Positions 28,148-37,150 of a DNA stretch of 55,685 nt are shown one piece after another. The notes under the pieces are model-generated. The model saw nothing but the letters and a program-made list of their open reading frames with translations. It was not told the DNA's origin and ran no database searches. Position 1 is the first letter of the stretch. Each line of letters begins with the position of its first letter. Position numbers and translations under genes: made by a program. Where the stretch lies: assembly GCF_014857925.1 (NCBI RefSeq), contig NZ_JACYVZ010000018.1, positions 1 through 55,685 on the forward strand. Direction: 5' to 3'. Origin of the DNA: Cysteiniphilum marinum (lineage in GTDB: Bacteria > Pseudomonadota > Gammaproteobacteria > Francisellales > Francisellaceae).

Positions 28148-30334
28148 ATGTTAGATATGATCAAAACGCTAAATAAAGCGCAGCAAGAAGCTGTACTGTT
28201 AACGAATGAAAATGCATTGGTTCTAGCCGGAGCGGGTAGTGGTAAGACGCGTGTGTTAACGCATCGCATTGCTTACTTGTGTCAGGAGAGAAATGTTTCA
28301 CCTTTGAATATATTGGCAGTGACCTTTACCAATAAAGCAGCACGCGAGATGCGCGGTAGGGTTGAGGCGCTTTTGGGCTTTTCAACAGTTGGCATGTGGA
28401 TTGGTACATTTCATGGCATAGCACACAGGTTGTTGCGTCAACACGCACAAGAGATCGGTTTTGATCGACGCTTTAAAGTGCTCGACCAAGATGACCAATT
28501 ACAAGTCGTTAAGAAAGTCATTCAAAGTTTAAACCTAGATGAGAAATATTACCCACCTAAGTATTTTCAAGGCTTTATTAATGGTAAAAAAGACGAAGGC
28601 ATTCGTGCGATTGATCTGCCAACAGCCGAATTTGATAGTGAAGTGGTTAAAATATACCAAGCTTATGAAGCACGTTTAAAGGCGGATAACGCGTTAGATT
28701 TTGCTGATTTGCTACTATACGCTTATGAGTTATTTAAACACAATGAAGTGCTTCGTAGCTATTATCAAAAGCGCTTTCAATACGTATTGGTTGATGAGTT
28801 TCAAGATACCAATAGTGTGCAATATAAATGGTTGATGTGTCTAAAATCAGACAATAACACCTTTATGGCGGTGGGTGACGATGATCAATCTATTTATGGT
28901 TGGCGTGGTGCTAAGGTTGAAAATATTGAACATTACTTGGCGGATTTGTCTCCCGTAAAAGTCGTGCGTTTGGAGCAGAATTATCGCTCAACACAGCTTA
29001 TTTTAGATGCGGCTAATGCGGTGATTGCCAATAACAGTAAACGCATGGGTAAGATGCTGTGGTCTGAAGCTGAAAAGGGTGAGCCAATAGCGCTTTATGA
29101 AGCATTTAATGAGCGCGATGAAGCGGATTATATTGCCGATAAAATTGATGATTTACATCATAATCAATCTATTTCCTTGGCTGATATTGCTATATTGTAT
29201 CGCTCTAATGCGCAATCACGTGTGATTGAGGAAGCATTACTTAAACGCGGATTGTCTTATCGCATTTATGGGGGCTTACGTTTCTTTGATCGTGCGGAAA
29301 TCAAAGATGCATTGGCTTATATGCGTTTGATTGCACTACGTGCCGATAACTTAGCTTTTGAGCGAGTAATTAATCTACCAACACGCGGCATTGGTAATAA
29401 AACTCTAGAAAGTATCCGTGAATATGCTGGAGCACATGATTTGTCATTGTGGCATGCGACATTACAGATGCTTGAAATAAAAGCTTTTAGTAGTCGTGCC
29501 TCTCAAGCACTGCAGCGATTTGTTGATTTGATCGAGGATATGTCTGCATTAAAAGATACATTGACTTTAGGGCAGTTAATGCATCATGTGCTTGATGCCA
29601 GTGGTTTAATGCTGATGTATCAGGAGTCAAAAGCTGAGAAAGCACAACAAAAGCATGAAAACTTAAAAGAGTTAGTTAATGCCGCCAATGAGTTTATTCC
29701 GCCCGTGGAGGATGTTGCTGATGAAGATTTATTGGTTGAGTTCTTAAGCTTTGCCGTGCTTGAATCAGGGGAGATGCAAGCTGAGGATAATATGGATGCC
29801 GTGCAATTGATGACACTTCATACAGCAAAAGGGCTTGAATTTCCTTATGTGTTTATGACAGGACTTGAAGATGGCTTATTTCCATCGTCGCGCTCGATTG
29901 AAGTGCGTGAAAAATTAGCTGAAGAAAGGCGGCTTTGTTATGTTGGTATCACGCGTGCAATGCGTTATCTCACCTTAAGTTTCAGTAAGGTTCGCCATCA
30001 ATATGGGGATGTTAATTATCAGATTAAGTCGCGATTTTTAGATGAGATTCCGGATGAGTATATTCAATATGTGCGCCAGCAAGTGAAAAAAACACCATTG
30101 CCAAAAGCTAAGAAAGCAAGTTTTGGCATGTCGCCTTTTGAGTTTATGAAAATTCAAAGTGCGAATAGCAATGCATTTAAATCAGGTGATTGTGTTGTTC
30201 ATCCAAAGTTTGGTATAGGCGTGGTTTTAAAAACCGAAGGGCAAAATGATGATCTTTGCTATCACATCGATTTTCAAGCCGGAGGTGGTAAGAAGGTGTT
30301 ACTTGCTAATATGGCAAAGCTGACAAAATTATAA
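28148..30334 (+). CDS. uvrD: DNA helicase II, UvrD/Rep superfamily 1
   Basis: 3'-5' DNA helicase for excision and mismatch repair. Motif I GAGSGKTRVLTHR, Ia VTFTNKAAREM, II YVLVDEFQDTN, III GDDDQSIYGWRGA, IV LEQNYRST, V LMTLHTAKGLEF, VI EERRLCYVGITRA. The C-terminal Tudor-like region (GDCVVHPKFGIGVV) matches UvrD/PcrA. Several in-frame starts are possible (28124, 28139, 28148). 28148 (MLDMIKTLNKAQ) best matches homologue length and begins after the upstream stop. The stop overlaps the convergent aminopeptidase by a few bases. Confidence 0.92.
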   Translation: MLDMIKTLNKAQQEAVLLTNENALVLAGAGSGKTRVLTHRIAYLCQERNVSPLNILAVTFTNKAAREMRGRVEALLGFSTVGMWIGTFHGIAHRLLRQHAQEIGFDRRFKVLDQDDQLQVVKKVIQSLNLDEKYYPPKYFQGFINGKKDEGIRAIDLPTAEFDSEVVKIYQAYEARLKADNALDFADLLLYAYELFKHNEVLRSYYQKRFQYVLVDEFQDTNSVQYKWLMCLKSDNNTFMAVGDDDQSIYGWRGAKVENIEHYLADLSPVKVVRLEQNYRSTQLILDAANAVIANNSKRMGKMLWSEAEKGEPIALYEAFNERDEADYIADKIDDLHHNQSISLADIAILYRSNAQSRVIEEALLKRGLSYRIYGGLRFFDRAEIKDALAYMRLIALRADNLAFERVINLPTRGIGNKTLESIREYAGAHDLSLWHATLQMLEIKAFSSRASQALQRFVDLIEDMSALKDTLTLGQLMHHVLDASGLMLMYQESKAEKAQQKHENLKELVNAANEFIPPVEDVADEDLLVEFLSFAVLESGEMQAEDNMDAVQLMTLHTAKGLEFPYVFMTGLEDGLFPSSRSIEVREKLAEERRLCYVGITRAMRYLTLSFSKVRHQYGDVNYQIKSRFLDEIPDEYIQYVRQQVKKTPLPKAKKASFGMSPFEFMKIQSANSNAFKSGDCVVHPKFGIGVVLKTEGQNDDLCYHIDFQAGGGKKVLLANMAKLTKL

Positions 30335-32119
30335 TGCGCTAGTTTGTGCAATCAACCATGCTTTGATGTTCTCATCACTAATCATTGGCAATATTTCTTT
30401 TTCGACACGCAAGTGGTAACTGTTGATCTGTTTAATTTCATCATTGGTCAAAAGTGCAGTATCGATCAAGTTGCGCGCATAAGGCACAAGCGTGAGATCT
30501 TCAAAGCAATAAAAATCGCCAAAATCATGATGTGCCTGCTCGCGCATTGGTTTAACAAAGCATAAGTTCTCGATGCGAATGCCAAACTGATGAGGGAAAT
30601 AAACACCAGGTTCATTACTGACAATCATGCCAGGCTCAAGCGATTGATTGCTAAAGGCCGGAGAAATGCGCTGTGGTCCCTCATGCACACATAGGAAGCT
30701 GCCAACGCCATGACCTGTACCATGACCGTAGTTTAACTGTTGTTGCCATAATGGCTGACGCGCTAGTGTATCTAGCTGCTCGCCACGTGTGCCTTTAGGA
30801 AAGCTCGCATTTTGAATGGCTAGATGCCCCTTAAGTACCAAAGTGTAATAGTATTTATGTTCTGATGTTGGGTTGCCCAGATGAAATACACGAGTGATAT
30901 CTGTGGTACCTTCCAAATACTGTCCACCTGAATCTAGTAAGTAAAGGCTGCTGTTATCAATGACTTTTGAGGTCTTTTCAGATGAGCGGTAGTGGATAAT
31001 TGCGCCATTTGAGGCAAAGCCGCTAATCGTATCAAAACTTGCACCTTTAAAGTTAGGTTGCTTTTGACGGAACTTCAATAGCATATCTTGCGCTTTAAGC
31101 TCATCAACACCTTCATGCCAATGGTTTTCAAGCCAATAAATGAACTCGATCATCGCAATAGCATCTTTTTTATGCGCATATTTACTGCCATCAATTTCAG
31201 TGATGTTTTTGCATGCTTTGGCAAGTGCGATAGGTGATGGCGCGAAATGATCATTACATTCAATATTTAAGTTTTGTAATATCGCATAATTTGCCGTATT
31301 AGGATCAATCCAGATTTTACCTTGAAGCTTTGATAATTTTGGGTAGAACGCATCATAACTTATGATGCTAACCCCTTGAGTATTCAGCGTGGCTTTAACC
31401 TCATCACTCAATTTAGACGCATCAACAAAAAACTCACAACGATCTTGATAGAGGATTACATAACTAATCACTAATGGGTTAAAGTTGATATCATTACCGC
31501 GAATATTAAGTAACCACGCAATTTCATCAAGCATGCTAACAATTAATGCATCTATTTTGTTCTTGTGCATTAGTGCACGCATCTCTTTAAGCTTTGTCGT
31601 GGTATCTTTGCCACTGAAATGATCTTTTTGTAAAAAAACATTGGCATGTGGTAATGCGCTTTGATCATTAAGTGTGGTACGTGCTTGATCAATCAAATTA
31701 TCTTGATCAAAGATGCATTTTCCTTCGAGGGAGTGCATTAGCTCCTCAAGGTGCTCAGCGCGTTTAATCGATAGGGTGGTTGGATCAATCGCAATGGTTT
31801 TGCCATAGGCATTGTCTCTTAGCCAATGTTCTAACTCGGAAACAAAACCTTGCTGTTTTTGTAAGCTATAGATACTGCTATCAAGCTGCGCTTCAGCTTG
31901 CAAGAAATAACGTCCATCTGTCCAAAGAAAGGCATTGTTTTGAGCAATCAATGCCTCGCCAGCACTACCATCAAATGCACTTATCCAAGGGCGGCGTTGC
32001 CAAGCTTTAGGTAAATACTCGTTATTATGTGCATCTGTTGATGGTGCAAGATAAAAATCATATTGTTTTTGTTGCATTAATTGACGTAATGTTTGAATTT
32101 TTATAGCAGTGTCTAGCAT
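30329..32119 (-). CDS. Xaa-Pro aminopeptidase (M24B, long form)
   Basis: Cytosolic dimetal peptidase that removes an N-terminal residue before proline. Two creatinase-like N-terminal domains, then the pita-bread fold with metal ligands D and D in LLDSGGQYLEGTTDITRVFH, H in GHGTGHGVGSFLCVHEG, E in VSNEPGVYF, and E in IRIENLCFV. The 596-residue three-domain form resembles eukaryotic APP1/long bacterial enzymes rather than the 440-residue E. coli PepP. ATG 32119 is chosen (AGGGAG upstream); an in-frame start at 32143 lacks one. Confidence 0.87.
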   Translation of the reverse strand: MLDTAIKIQTLRQLMQQKQYDFYLAPSTDAHNNEYLPKAWQRRPWISAFDGSAGEALIAQNNAFLWTDGRYFLQAEAQLDSSIYSLQKQQGFVSELEHWLRDNAYGKTIAIDPTTLSIKRAEHLEELMHSLEGKCIFDQDNLIDQARTTLNDQSALPHANVFLQKDHFSGKDTTTKLKEMRALMHKNKIDALIVSMLDEIAWLLNIRGNDINFNPLVISYVILYQDRCEFFVDASKLSDEVKATLNTQGVSIISYDAFYPKLSKLQGKIWIDPNTANYAILQNLNIECNDHFAPSPIALAKACKNITEIDGSKYAHKKDAIAMIEFIYWLENHWHEGVDELKAQDMLLKFRQKQPNFKGASFDTISGFASNGAIIHYRSSEKTSKVIDNSSLYLLDSGGQYLEGTTDITRVFHLGNPTSEHKYYYTLVLKGHLAIQNASFPKGTRGEQLDTLARQPLWQQQLNYGHGTGHGVGSFLCVHEGPQRISPAFSNQSLEPGMIVSNEPGVYFPHQFGIRIENLCFVKPMREQAHHDFGDFYCFEDLTLVPYARNLIDTALLTNDEIKQINSYHLRVEKEILPMISDENIKAWLIAQTSAL

Positions 32120-32353
32120 GAAGTGCTCCCTATTGCTTTTCATAAACTAGTGGTATTTAATCGTAGATAGTTGCTATAGACAATAAAATTTAAATTTTTT
32201 CATTGAAAAAGCGCTAACAACACTCCCAGTCTGCTAAAAAGTTAACTATACTAACCACGGTTTGATTAAAAGGATTAGCTTCTTATTGTGAGGCTCCCGC
32301 AACGTCCTGTTATGGATAAACTATTTTTATAACCGAAAAAATGAGGAAGAAAC

Positions 32354-33361
32354 ATGAAGAAAAAAATCATTGTTGGTCTACTAGCGGCGGGTTTGTGTTC
32401 AGCAGCTTTTGCAGCAAATGATCATAGCAATCAATTATATGGACAGTTTGGCTTAGGCGGTTATGTTAATCACAGCTATTCTGAAAGTGGTCCTGCTGTA
32501 TCGGGCACTGTTGGTTATGGATTTAACAAAAATCTTGCAGCACAAGCAAGTGTCAGCTACATGGGTAACAACCAAAAAACTTTTTTAGCAGAAGGTATTT
32601 GGAATTTTGCTAATAATACGAAATTCACACCATATGTTGCCATTGGTGGCGGTTACATGGATATGACAACCAATTCATTTGGTCTTGATGCAGGTCTAGG
32701 TGTTAAGTATGACTTTGCGCCAAATGCTTATGTATCAGCTGACTATCGTTACCTACAATCATTTGGTTCTAAGACACCAAATGGTAGTATGATTAGTGTT
32801 GGTCTTGGCTTGTACTTCGGTGGTGCGAATGATACATCTGCTTATGGCGCTATGGGTCCTGTAGCTGCAGATCAACAAGCGCGTGAAGATGAGTATCATG
32901 CAGCTTATGCGTTGCCAAAAAATGTGATGGAGTGTCAAGCAGGTACTTCGGCTATGACACGTGAATCTATCGGTTGCTATACGGTTGATGGTGATAAAGT
33001 GACAATGCACTTAGATGCAAAATTTGCTTATAGCAGCTATGCATTAAACGCAAAAGCTAAAGCGGCAATTGGCAACCTAATTAACTTTATGAATGAGTAT
33101 GATATCAAGAAAGTGGTATTACAAGGCTTTGCTTCACAAGGTAAAAAAGGTCCAGCATTTGCACAATACAACCAGCAGTTATCAGTAAACCGTGCGCAAG
33201 CGGTTAAATCATACATGATTTCTAAAGGTGTTGACGCGAGCAATATCGAAGTGGTTGGTTATGGTTATACACGCCCATTAGTACCAAACACAACAAAAGC
33301 TAATCAATCCATTAACCAACGTGTTGAAGCAAGTATTCCAGTTCCTTTAAAGGTTCAGTAA
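32354..33361 (+). CDS. OmpA-family outer-membrane protein
   Basis: Signal peptide cut after AFA (residue 20). Residues about 25-155 form a small beta barrel of OmpA type (GLGVKYDFAPNAYVSADYRY, ISVGLGLYFG). A linker with two cysteines follows (MECQAG and IGCYTV). The C-terminal peptidoglycan-binding OmpA domain has VLQGFASQGKKGPAFAQYNQ, LSVNRAQAVKSYMISKGV and GYGYTRPLVPN. It links the outer membrane to the wall. AGGAAG precedes the ATG, with an untranslated upstream region of about 200 bp. Confidence 0.88.
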   Translation: MKKKIIVGLLAAGLCSAAFAANDHSNQLYGQFGLGGYVNHSYSESGPAVSGTVGYGFNKNLAAQASVSYMGNNQKTFLAEGIWNFANNTKFTPYVAIGGGYMDMTTNSFGLDAGLGVKYDFAPNAYVSADYRYLQSFGSKTPNGSMISVGLGLYFGGANDTSAYGAMGPVAADQQAREDEYHAAYALPKNVMECQAGTSAMTRESIGCYTVDGDKVTMHLDAKFAYSSYALNAKAKAAIGNLINFMNEYDIKKVVLQGFASQGKKGPAFAQYNQQLSVNRAQAVKSYMISKGVDASNIEVVGYGYTRPLVPNTTKANQSINQRVEASIPVPLKVQ

Positions 33362-33382
33362 TTATTTTTGTCTAAATTGCAA

Positions 33383-33413
33383 GCAGCCTTGTTTTGTCAA
33401 GGTTGACTTGTTC
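33383..33413 (+). terminator. Probable terminator after the OmpA-family gene
   Basis: A CCTTG/CAAGG stem around a TTTTGT loop, extended by weaker AAGCAG/TTGACTT pairing and followed by a T-rich tract. Modest stability. Confidence 0.4.
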
Positions 33414-33509
33414 TTAATTGTTATCTATTTCTTAAATTTTTTAGTTCGCATTCATTCGGAAATCGGATAGAATAGCTCGAAATTTCCATAAAGCGAAACT
33501 TCAAAATCC

Positions 33510-34082
33510 ATGTCAAAAATTACACCTACTTTCATTAAAGAAGTCTTTGATGCTTCACGTGTTATTGTACCTCAGCAAACTTTAGAAGCATCATTTGAAA
33601 AAGTGGCAACTGAGATTACACAAAATCACATCAAAGATAATCCGATTGCTGTGTGCGTGATGAATGGTGGTTTGTTTATTACCTCAGAGATTGTTAAACG
33701 TTTGCGCTTTCCGTTGCAGGTTGATTATATTCATGCCAGTCGCTATGGCAATGAGTATACGGGGGCCAATATGCTAAATTGGGTTAAAACACCTAATATT
33801 AACCCACAAGGTCGAACGGTGATTTTATTTGATGACATCTTAGATGGTGGTTTAACCTTATCTGAAGTTAAGCGCTATTACGAAGATCGTGGTGCGTTGA
33901 ATGTCTTAACGGCAGTGATGCTTGATAAAAAAGCACCAAGAGACAAAGGTGGATTGATCAAAGCAGATTACTCTGGTCTTGAAGTCGAAAATGAGTTTTT
34001 ATTTGGTTTTGGTTTGGATTATCATGGTTATATGCGCAATGTACCAGAGATTCGTGCCGTAGACGCTAAACATATGATTTAA
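33510..34082 (+). CDS. hpt: Hypoxanthine-guanine phosphoribosyltransferase family protein
   Basis: Purine salvage: transfers ribose-5-phosphate from PRPP to hypoxanthine or guanine. The PRPP motif is VILFDDILDGGLTL, with a preceding CVMNGGLFITSEIVKRL loop and a hood motif FLFGFGLDYHGYMRNVPEIR. The 190 residues fit. The PRPP loop has DDILDGG where EDIIDTG is usual, a variation seen in some members. The tatD gene starts 23 bp downstream. Confidence 0.85.
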   Translation: MSKITPTFIKEVFDASRVIVPQQTLEASFEKVATEITQNHIKDNPIAVCVMNGGLFITSEIVKRLRFPLQVDYIHASRYGNEYTGANMLNWVKTPNINPQGRTVILFDDILDGGLTLSEVKRYYEDRGALNVLTAVMLDKKAPRDKGGLIKADYSGLEVENEFLFGFGLDYHGYMRNVPEIRAVDAKHMI

Positions 34083-34105
34083 TCATTTCTTTATTATTCT
34101 TCCTT

Positions 34106-34888
34106 ATGATCATTGATTCTCATTGTCACCTTAACTATTTACAAAAAGAAGGGCAACCAACGCTTCAGGAGATTGTTGCTGAAGCCACATCGAAAGGTGT
34201 TGAAAAAATCATATCTATTGCGACTACGTTGGAAGATGTCGAAGCAATTAAATCCATTGCCTTAACATTTCCCGACGTTTATTACTCCGTCGGTGTCCAT
34301 CCCAGTGAAGTTGAAGGTATTCAACCGCTTGATGCACAAACCATTATCGATCATATCGATCATGATAAATGTGTTGCGATTGGCGAGACAGGGCTTGATT
34401 ATTATTACAATGATAAAGAGACACACTCACTACAACAGCAGAAGTTTATTGCCCATATTGAAGCGGCAAAAATACTACAACAGCCTGTAATTGTTCATAC
34501 ACGTGGTGCTAAAGAAGATACATTAGCTATTTTAAAAACACATGGCATTGACCAATGTGGTGGCGTGCTTCATTGCTTTACTGAAGATTGGGATATGGCA
34601 AAAAAAGCGCTAGACATGGGGATGTATATTTCAATCTCAGGCATTGTGACCTTTAAAAATGCACAAGATGTGCAGTCGATGGCGCGGAAAATTCCACTAG
34701 ATCGGCTGCTTATTGAAACCGATGCACCGTACTTGACACCCGTTCCGTATCGCGGGAAACCCAATTATCCGGCATATGTTTATTATGTTGCTGAGTGCTT
34801 AGCAAAACTGCGTGGTGAGGATTTTGAGCGCTTTTGTCATGCAACAAAAGAAAATACTAAGCGCTTGTTTAATGGAATCAATGCATAA
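34106..34888 (+). CDS. TatD-family metal-dependent hydrolase/DNase
   Basis: TIM-barrel hydrolase with all metal-binding motifs: DSHCHLNYL at the N-terminus, GETGLDYYY, QPVIVHTRGA, GGVLHCFTEDW and LIETDAPYLTPVPYRGKPN. The 260 residues are standard for TatD/YcfH. It probably acts as a 3'-5' nuclease in DNA repair. Co-directional with hpt. Confidence 0.9.
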   Translation: MIIDSHCHLNYLQKEGQPTLQEIVAEATSKGVEKIISIATTLEDVEAIKSIALTFPDVYYSVGVHPSEVEGIQPLDAQTIIDHIDHDKCVAIGETGLDYYYNDKETHSLQQQKFIAHIEAAKILQQPVIVHTRGAKEDTLAILKTHGIDQCGGVLHCFTEDWDMAKKALDMGMYISISGIVTFKNAQDVQSMARKIPLDRLLIETDAPYLTPVPYRGKPNYPAYVYYVAECLAKLRGEDFERFCHATKENTKRLFNGINA

Positions 34889-34989
34889 AAAGAACGTTTG
34901 AATCGATTGCTAAGCTTCAAAAAAATATTTCTCAGGCTATACTTTTGATAATCAGAGTTATGCATTTATAGAAAAACGATGATTTTACA

Positions 34990-35103
34990 AACACCCCGTC
35001 AGCCTACGGCTGCCACCCCTCTTGCAAAGAGGGGAATTGGGTACGGTGATTTTATATTCTCCTCTTTTCAAGAGGGGTACTAGAGCTTGCGAGGTGGGGT
35101 GTT
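34990..35103. repeat. Palindromic intergenic element with three hairpins
   Basis: Bounded by AACACCCC (34990-34997) and GGGGTGTT (35096-35103). Internal hairpins: AGCC-TAC-GGCT (35001-35011), CCCCTCTT-GCA-AAGAGGGG (35016-35034) and CCTCTT-TTC-AAGAGG (35061-35075). It resembles small non-coding palindromic repeats found scattered in many genomes. No credible gene on either strand. Confidence 0.6.
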
Positions 35104-35180
35104 GAGATAGAAAAAGTGTATAACTCCAGTTATTAAATTGATGATGAGCATGTATCATTGAGATAATTAAGGAAGGAGCC

Positions 35181-35558
35181 ATGGTGTGTGATAGAAAATA
35201 TAAAAAACATAAAATATGTACAAAGCTGATGCATAATAAACATCATTATCAATCACGCAAGCAAGCGGGCTTTGGTTTGATTGAATCTTTAATTGCACTG
35301 ACTATATTGGTCTTTGTCTTTACCTCGTTTATGGCAGTGATGCTGCGCTCAGCCACTGTGGCAAGTCGTACAAATAACGAAGTTGCTATTGATATTCTAT
35401 TGGATAATCGTATTGAAAATTCATGGATTACCGGAGATGCGATTGATACCGCACAAACTGGTAATATTGTCTTTACCCAAGGAACAACGGAATTAACTGG
35501 ACGCAATACTTTATTAAATGTTGAGCAGCAGCGCACCTTTGCTGTGGTGACACCATAG
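35181..35558 (+). CDS. PilV-like minor type IV pilin
   Basis: A 125-residue prepilin with a class III signal: cleavage between G30 and F31 in KQAGFGLIESLIALT, and glutamate at mature position 5 (E35), as needed for assembly. The hydrophobic helix continues to about residue 53, and the globular part is short. Minor pilins PilV-PilW usually prime pilus assembly together with other minor pilins. Only these two genes are found here, with an IS remnant downstream. GGAAGGAG precedes the ATG closely. Confidence 0.72.
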   Translation: MVCDRKYKKHKICTKLMHNKHHYQSRKQAGFGLIESLIALTILVFVFTSFMAVMLRSATVASRTNNEVAIDILLDNRIENSWITGDAIDTAQTGNIVFTQGTTELTGRNTLLNVEQQRTFAVVTP

Positions 35559-35575
35559 GCTTAAGGAGGGTGAAG

Positions 35576-36466
35576 ATGCATACTCAAAGGATTAAAACAA
35601 AAGAGCAAGGTGCAAGTTTAATTCAAGTACTTGTAGGTATTGCTGTTGCTGCTTTTGTTTTGGTGATGGCAGGTGAGATGTATTACACCGTGCGTCATAG
35701 CTACACGCGCACAGTCACTGAGCTAGTAGATAATACCGAGGCAAGCATTGTTGCCCAAACCTTTCGTAATCTTGTGGATCAATCAACTTCACCGTCGCTC
35801 TATGGTTTATGGCCATGGCAGCAGGTGGAGCTTAGGGTGCCAAGTTTAATTTATAACCCTTTATCTTATCCGCCTGTCTATGCCGCAAGTTCATTAAGTT
35901 TCTTTGCTCCAAGTAATCACGTCACGGGGACTGACTTTTTAATGTTGCAAGGGGTTATTTCCAGTGAACTATCGCCAGAGGCTATTGCAGCCAGCGATTT
36001 TCCGGTCAATATCACAACAGGGTTAAATATTGGTAATGATGACTATATATTGCTAGCGGACCAAACAGGTTATCAAGTGATGAAAGCAAATGCTAATGCA
36101 ACGGTTTCAGATCCAGGGCCGCCTATAGAGTATAGCGTTCCTGTTGAGCAGGGGCCAGCGCGTAGCTATGCCACGGGCAGTTTCTTGGCGCAATATCATG
36201 TCTATATTCTCTATTTACGTGAGGTATCTGGAGTTAGAAGTCTTATGATTAATGTTGATGCAGATAATACGCAAGAGCTCATTGCTAATGTGGATGATTT
36301 ACAAATTCGCTATTATGTCGACGGTGTTTGGAATAATGTCCAAGCAGATGGTGCAGCTAATTATCTTGAGCTTTGGTACAAAGCCGTCAAAGGCATAGAG
36401 ATTCGTTATACCGTTTCAGGGCAAGTCTATACGATTTTAATCGCGTTAAAGGCAAATGTTTTGTAG
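35576..36466 (+). CDS. PilW-like minor pilin with altered cleavage region
   Basis: A 296-residue protein starting at ATG 35576 (AAGGAGG 6 nt upstream). N-terminus EQGASLIQVLVGIAVAAF looks like a prepilin helix, but after cleavage at G12 the first residue would be Ala, and position 5 is Gln17 rather than the near-invariant Glu. The body (LYGLWPWQQVELRV..., DDLQIRYYVDGVW) resembles PilW. It is 17 bp downstream of the PilV-like gene, so one operon. Lack of Glu5 recalls tip subunits such as GspK. Confidence 0.65.
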   Translation: MHTQRIKTKEQGASLIQVLVGIAVAAFVLVMAGEMYYTVRHSYTRTVTELVDNTEASIVAQTFRNLVDQSTSPSLYGLWPWQQVELRVPSLIYNPLSYPPVYAASSLSFFAPSNHVTGTDFLMLQGVISSELSPEAIAASDFPVNITTGLNIGNDDYILLADQTGYQVMKANANATVSDPGPPIEYSVPVEQGPARSYATGSFLAQYHVYILYLREVSGVRSLMINVDADNTQELIANVDDLQIRYYVDGVWNNVQADGAANYLELWYKAVKGIEIRYTVSGQVYTILIALKANVL

Positions 36467-36528
36467 GTAGGCTGTCTATACTTATATTGTCCACGAGTTT
36501 GAAAGCGCTTCGGTAAAGTACTCCCCAT

Positions 36529-37042
36529 TGTCTAGACCACTTTGCAATAAAAATGGGATATTTTTCTACTGCAAATTCAACTCATCAACTATAGGCTTCA
36601 AACAAATGTTTTCATTTGGTTTTAAGCCGGATAATAGTTTCTCTTTAAATGCGTCAGCATCAGCATTTTTATAGCTAGTGTTAAAGTAAACCTCAGCTGG
36701 TTTTTTATACGCAAGACCTTGGTGATGTCTCTCATAATTGTAAAACTCAAAGTATCGTTTTAATGAGCGTTTGGCTTCTTGCATATCAGCATAATCTTTT
36801 ATGTAAACCTCTTCATATTTAACGCTACGCCACAAGCGTTCTATAAAAATATTATCAAAGGCACGACCTCGACCGTCCATGCTAATCTTAATATCATTTG
36901 CTAAAAGAAGCCCTGTAAATTCAGTGCTGGTATACTGAGACCCTTGATCACTGTTAAAAATATCAGGCTTTCCGTAATGCAATAACGCATCTTCTAATGT
37001 GCCAACACAGAATGAGGCTTCCATGGAGTTGCTAAGTGACAT
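36529..37042 (-). mobile_element. IS3-family element remnant (3' part)
   Basis: Holds the 3' half of the transposase gene and an apparent terminal end, TGTCTAGACCACTTT (36529-36543). A similar solitary end, TGTCTAGACAAAGGGGCAC, occurs at 43956. The 5' part of the element is missing; homology stops near 37040. Confidence 0.6.
36566..37042 (-). pseudogene. Truncated IS3-family transposase (OrfB C-terminal part)
   Basis: 158 residues matching the catalytic C-terminal half of IS3-family OrfB: the second DDE aspartate in DIFNSDQGSQYTS and the glutamate in IFIERLWRSVKYEEVY, followed by YFEFYNYERHHQGLAYKKPAEVYF. The first catalytic Asp, the helix-turn-helix region and OrfA are missing, so it cannot transpose by itself. 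The intact frame suggests recent truncation. Confidence 0.85.
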
Positions 37043-37084
37043 TTATACTTTAAAATGCTATGTTAACTTTTAAATATTTTTAAT

Positions 37085-37104
37085 ATTCCTATTTAAATAG
37101 GAAT
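37085..37104. promoter_or_regulatory. Perfect 20-bp palindrome upstream of the porin gene
   Basis: ATTCCTATTT followed immediately by its exact reverse complement, AAATAGGAAT, 46 bp before the likely porin start. It has the form of an operator for a dimeric regulator. A hairpin with no loop is unlikely to act as a terminator. Confidence 0.45.
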
Positions 37105-37150
37105 GGCTATTATTTCTATTTTAATAGAAGGAATGGAAAAGAGTAAAAAT

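Noticed and set aside
34985-35182. 65-residue minus-strand ORF in the palindromic element
   Set aside because: Its coding would be the hairpin repeats themselves; it has no ribosome-binding site or protein-like composition.
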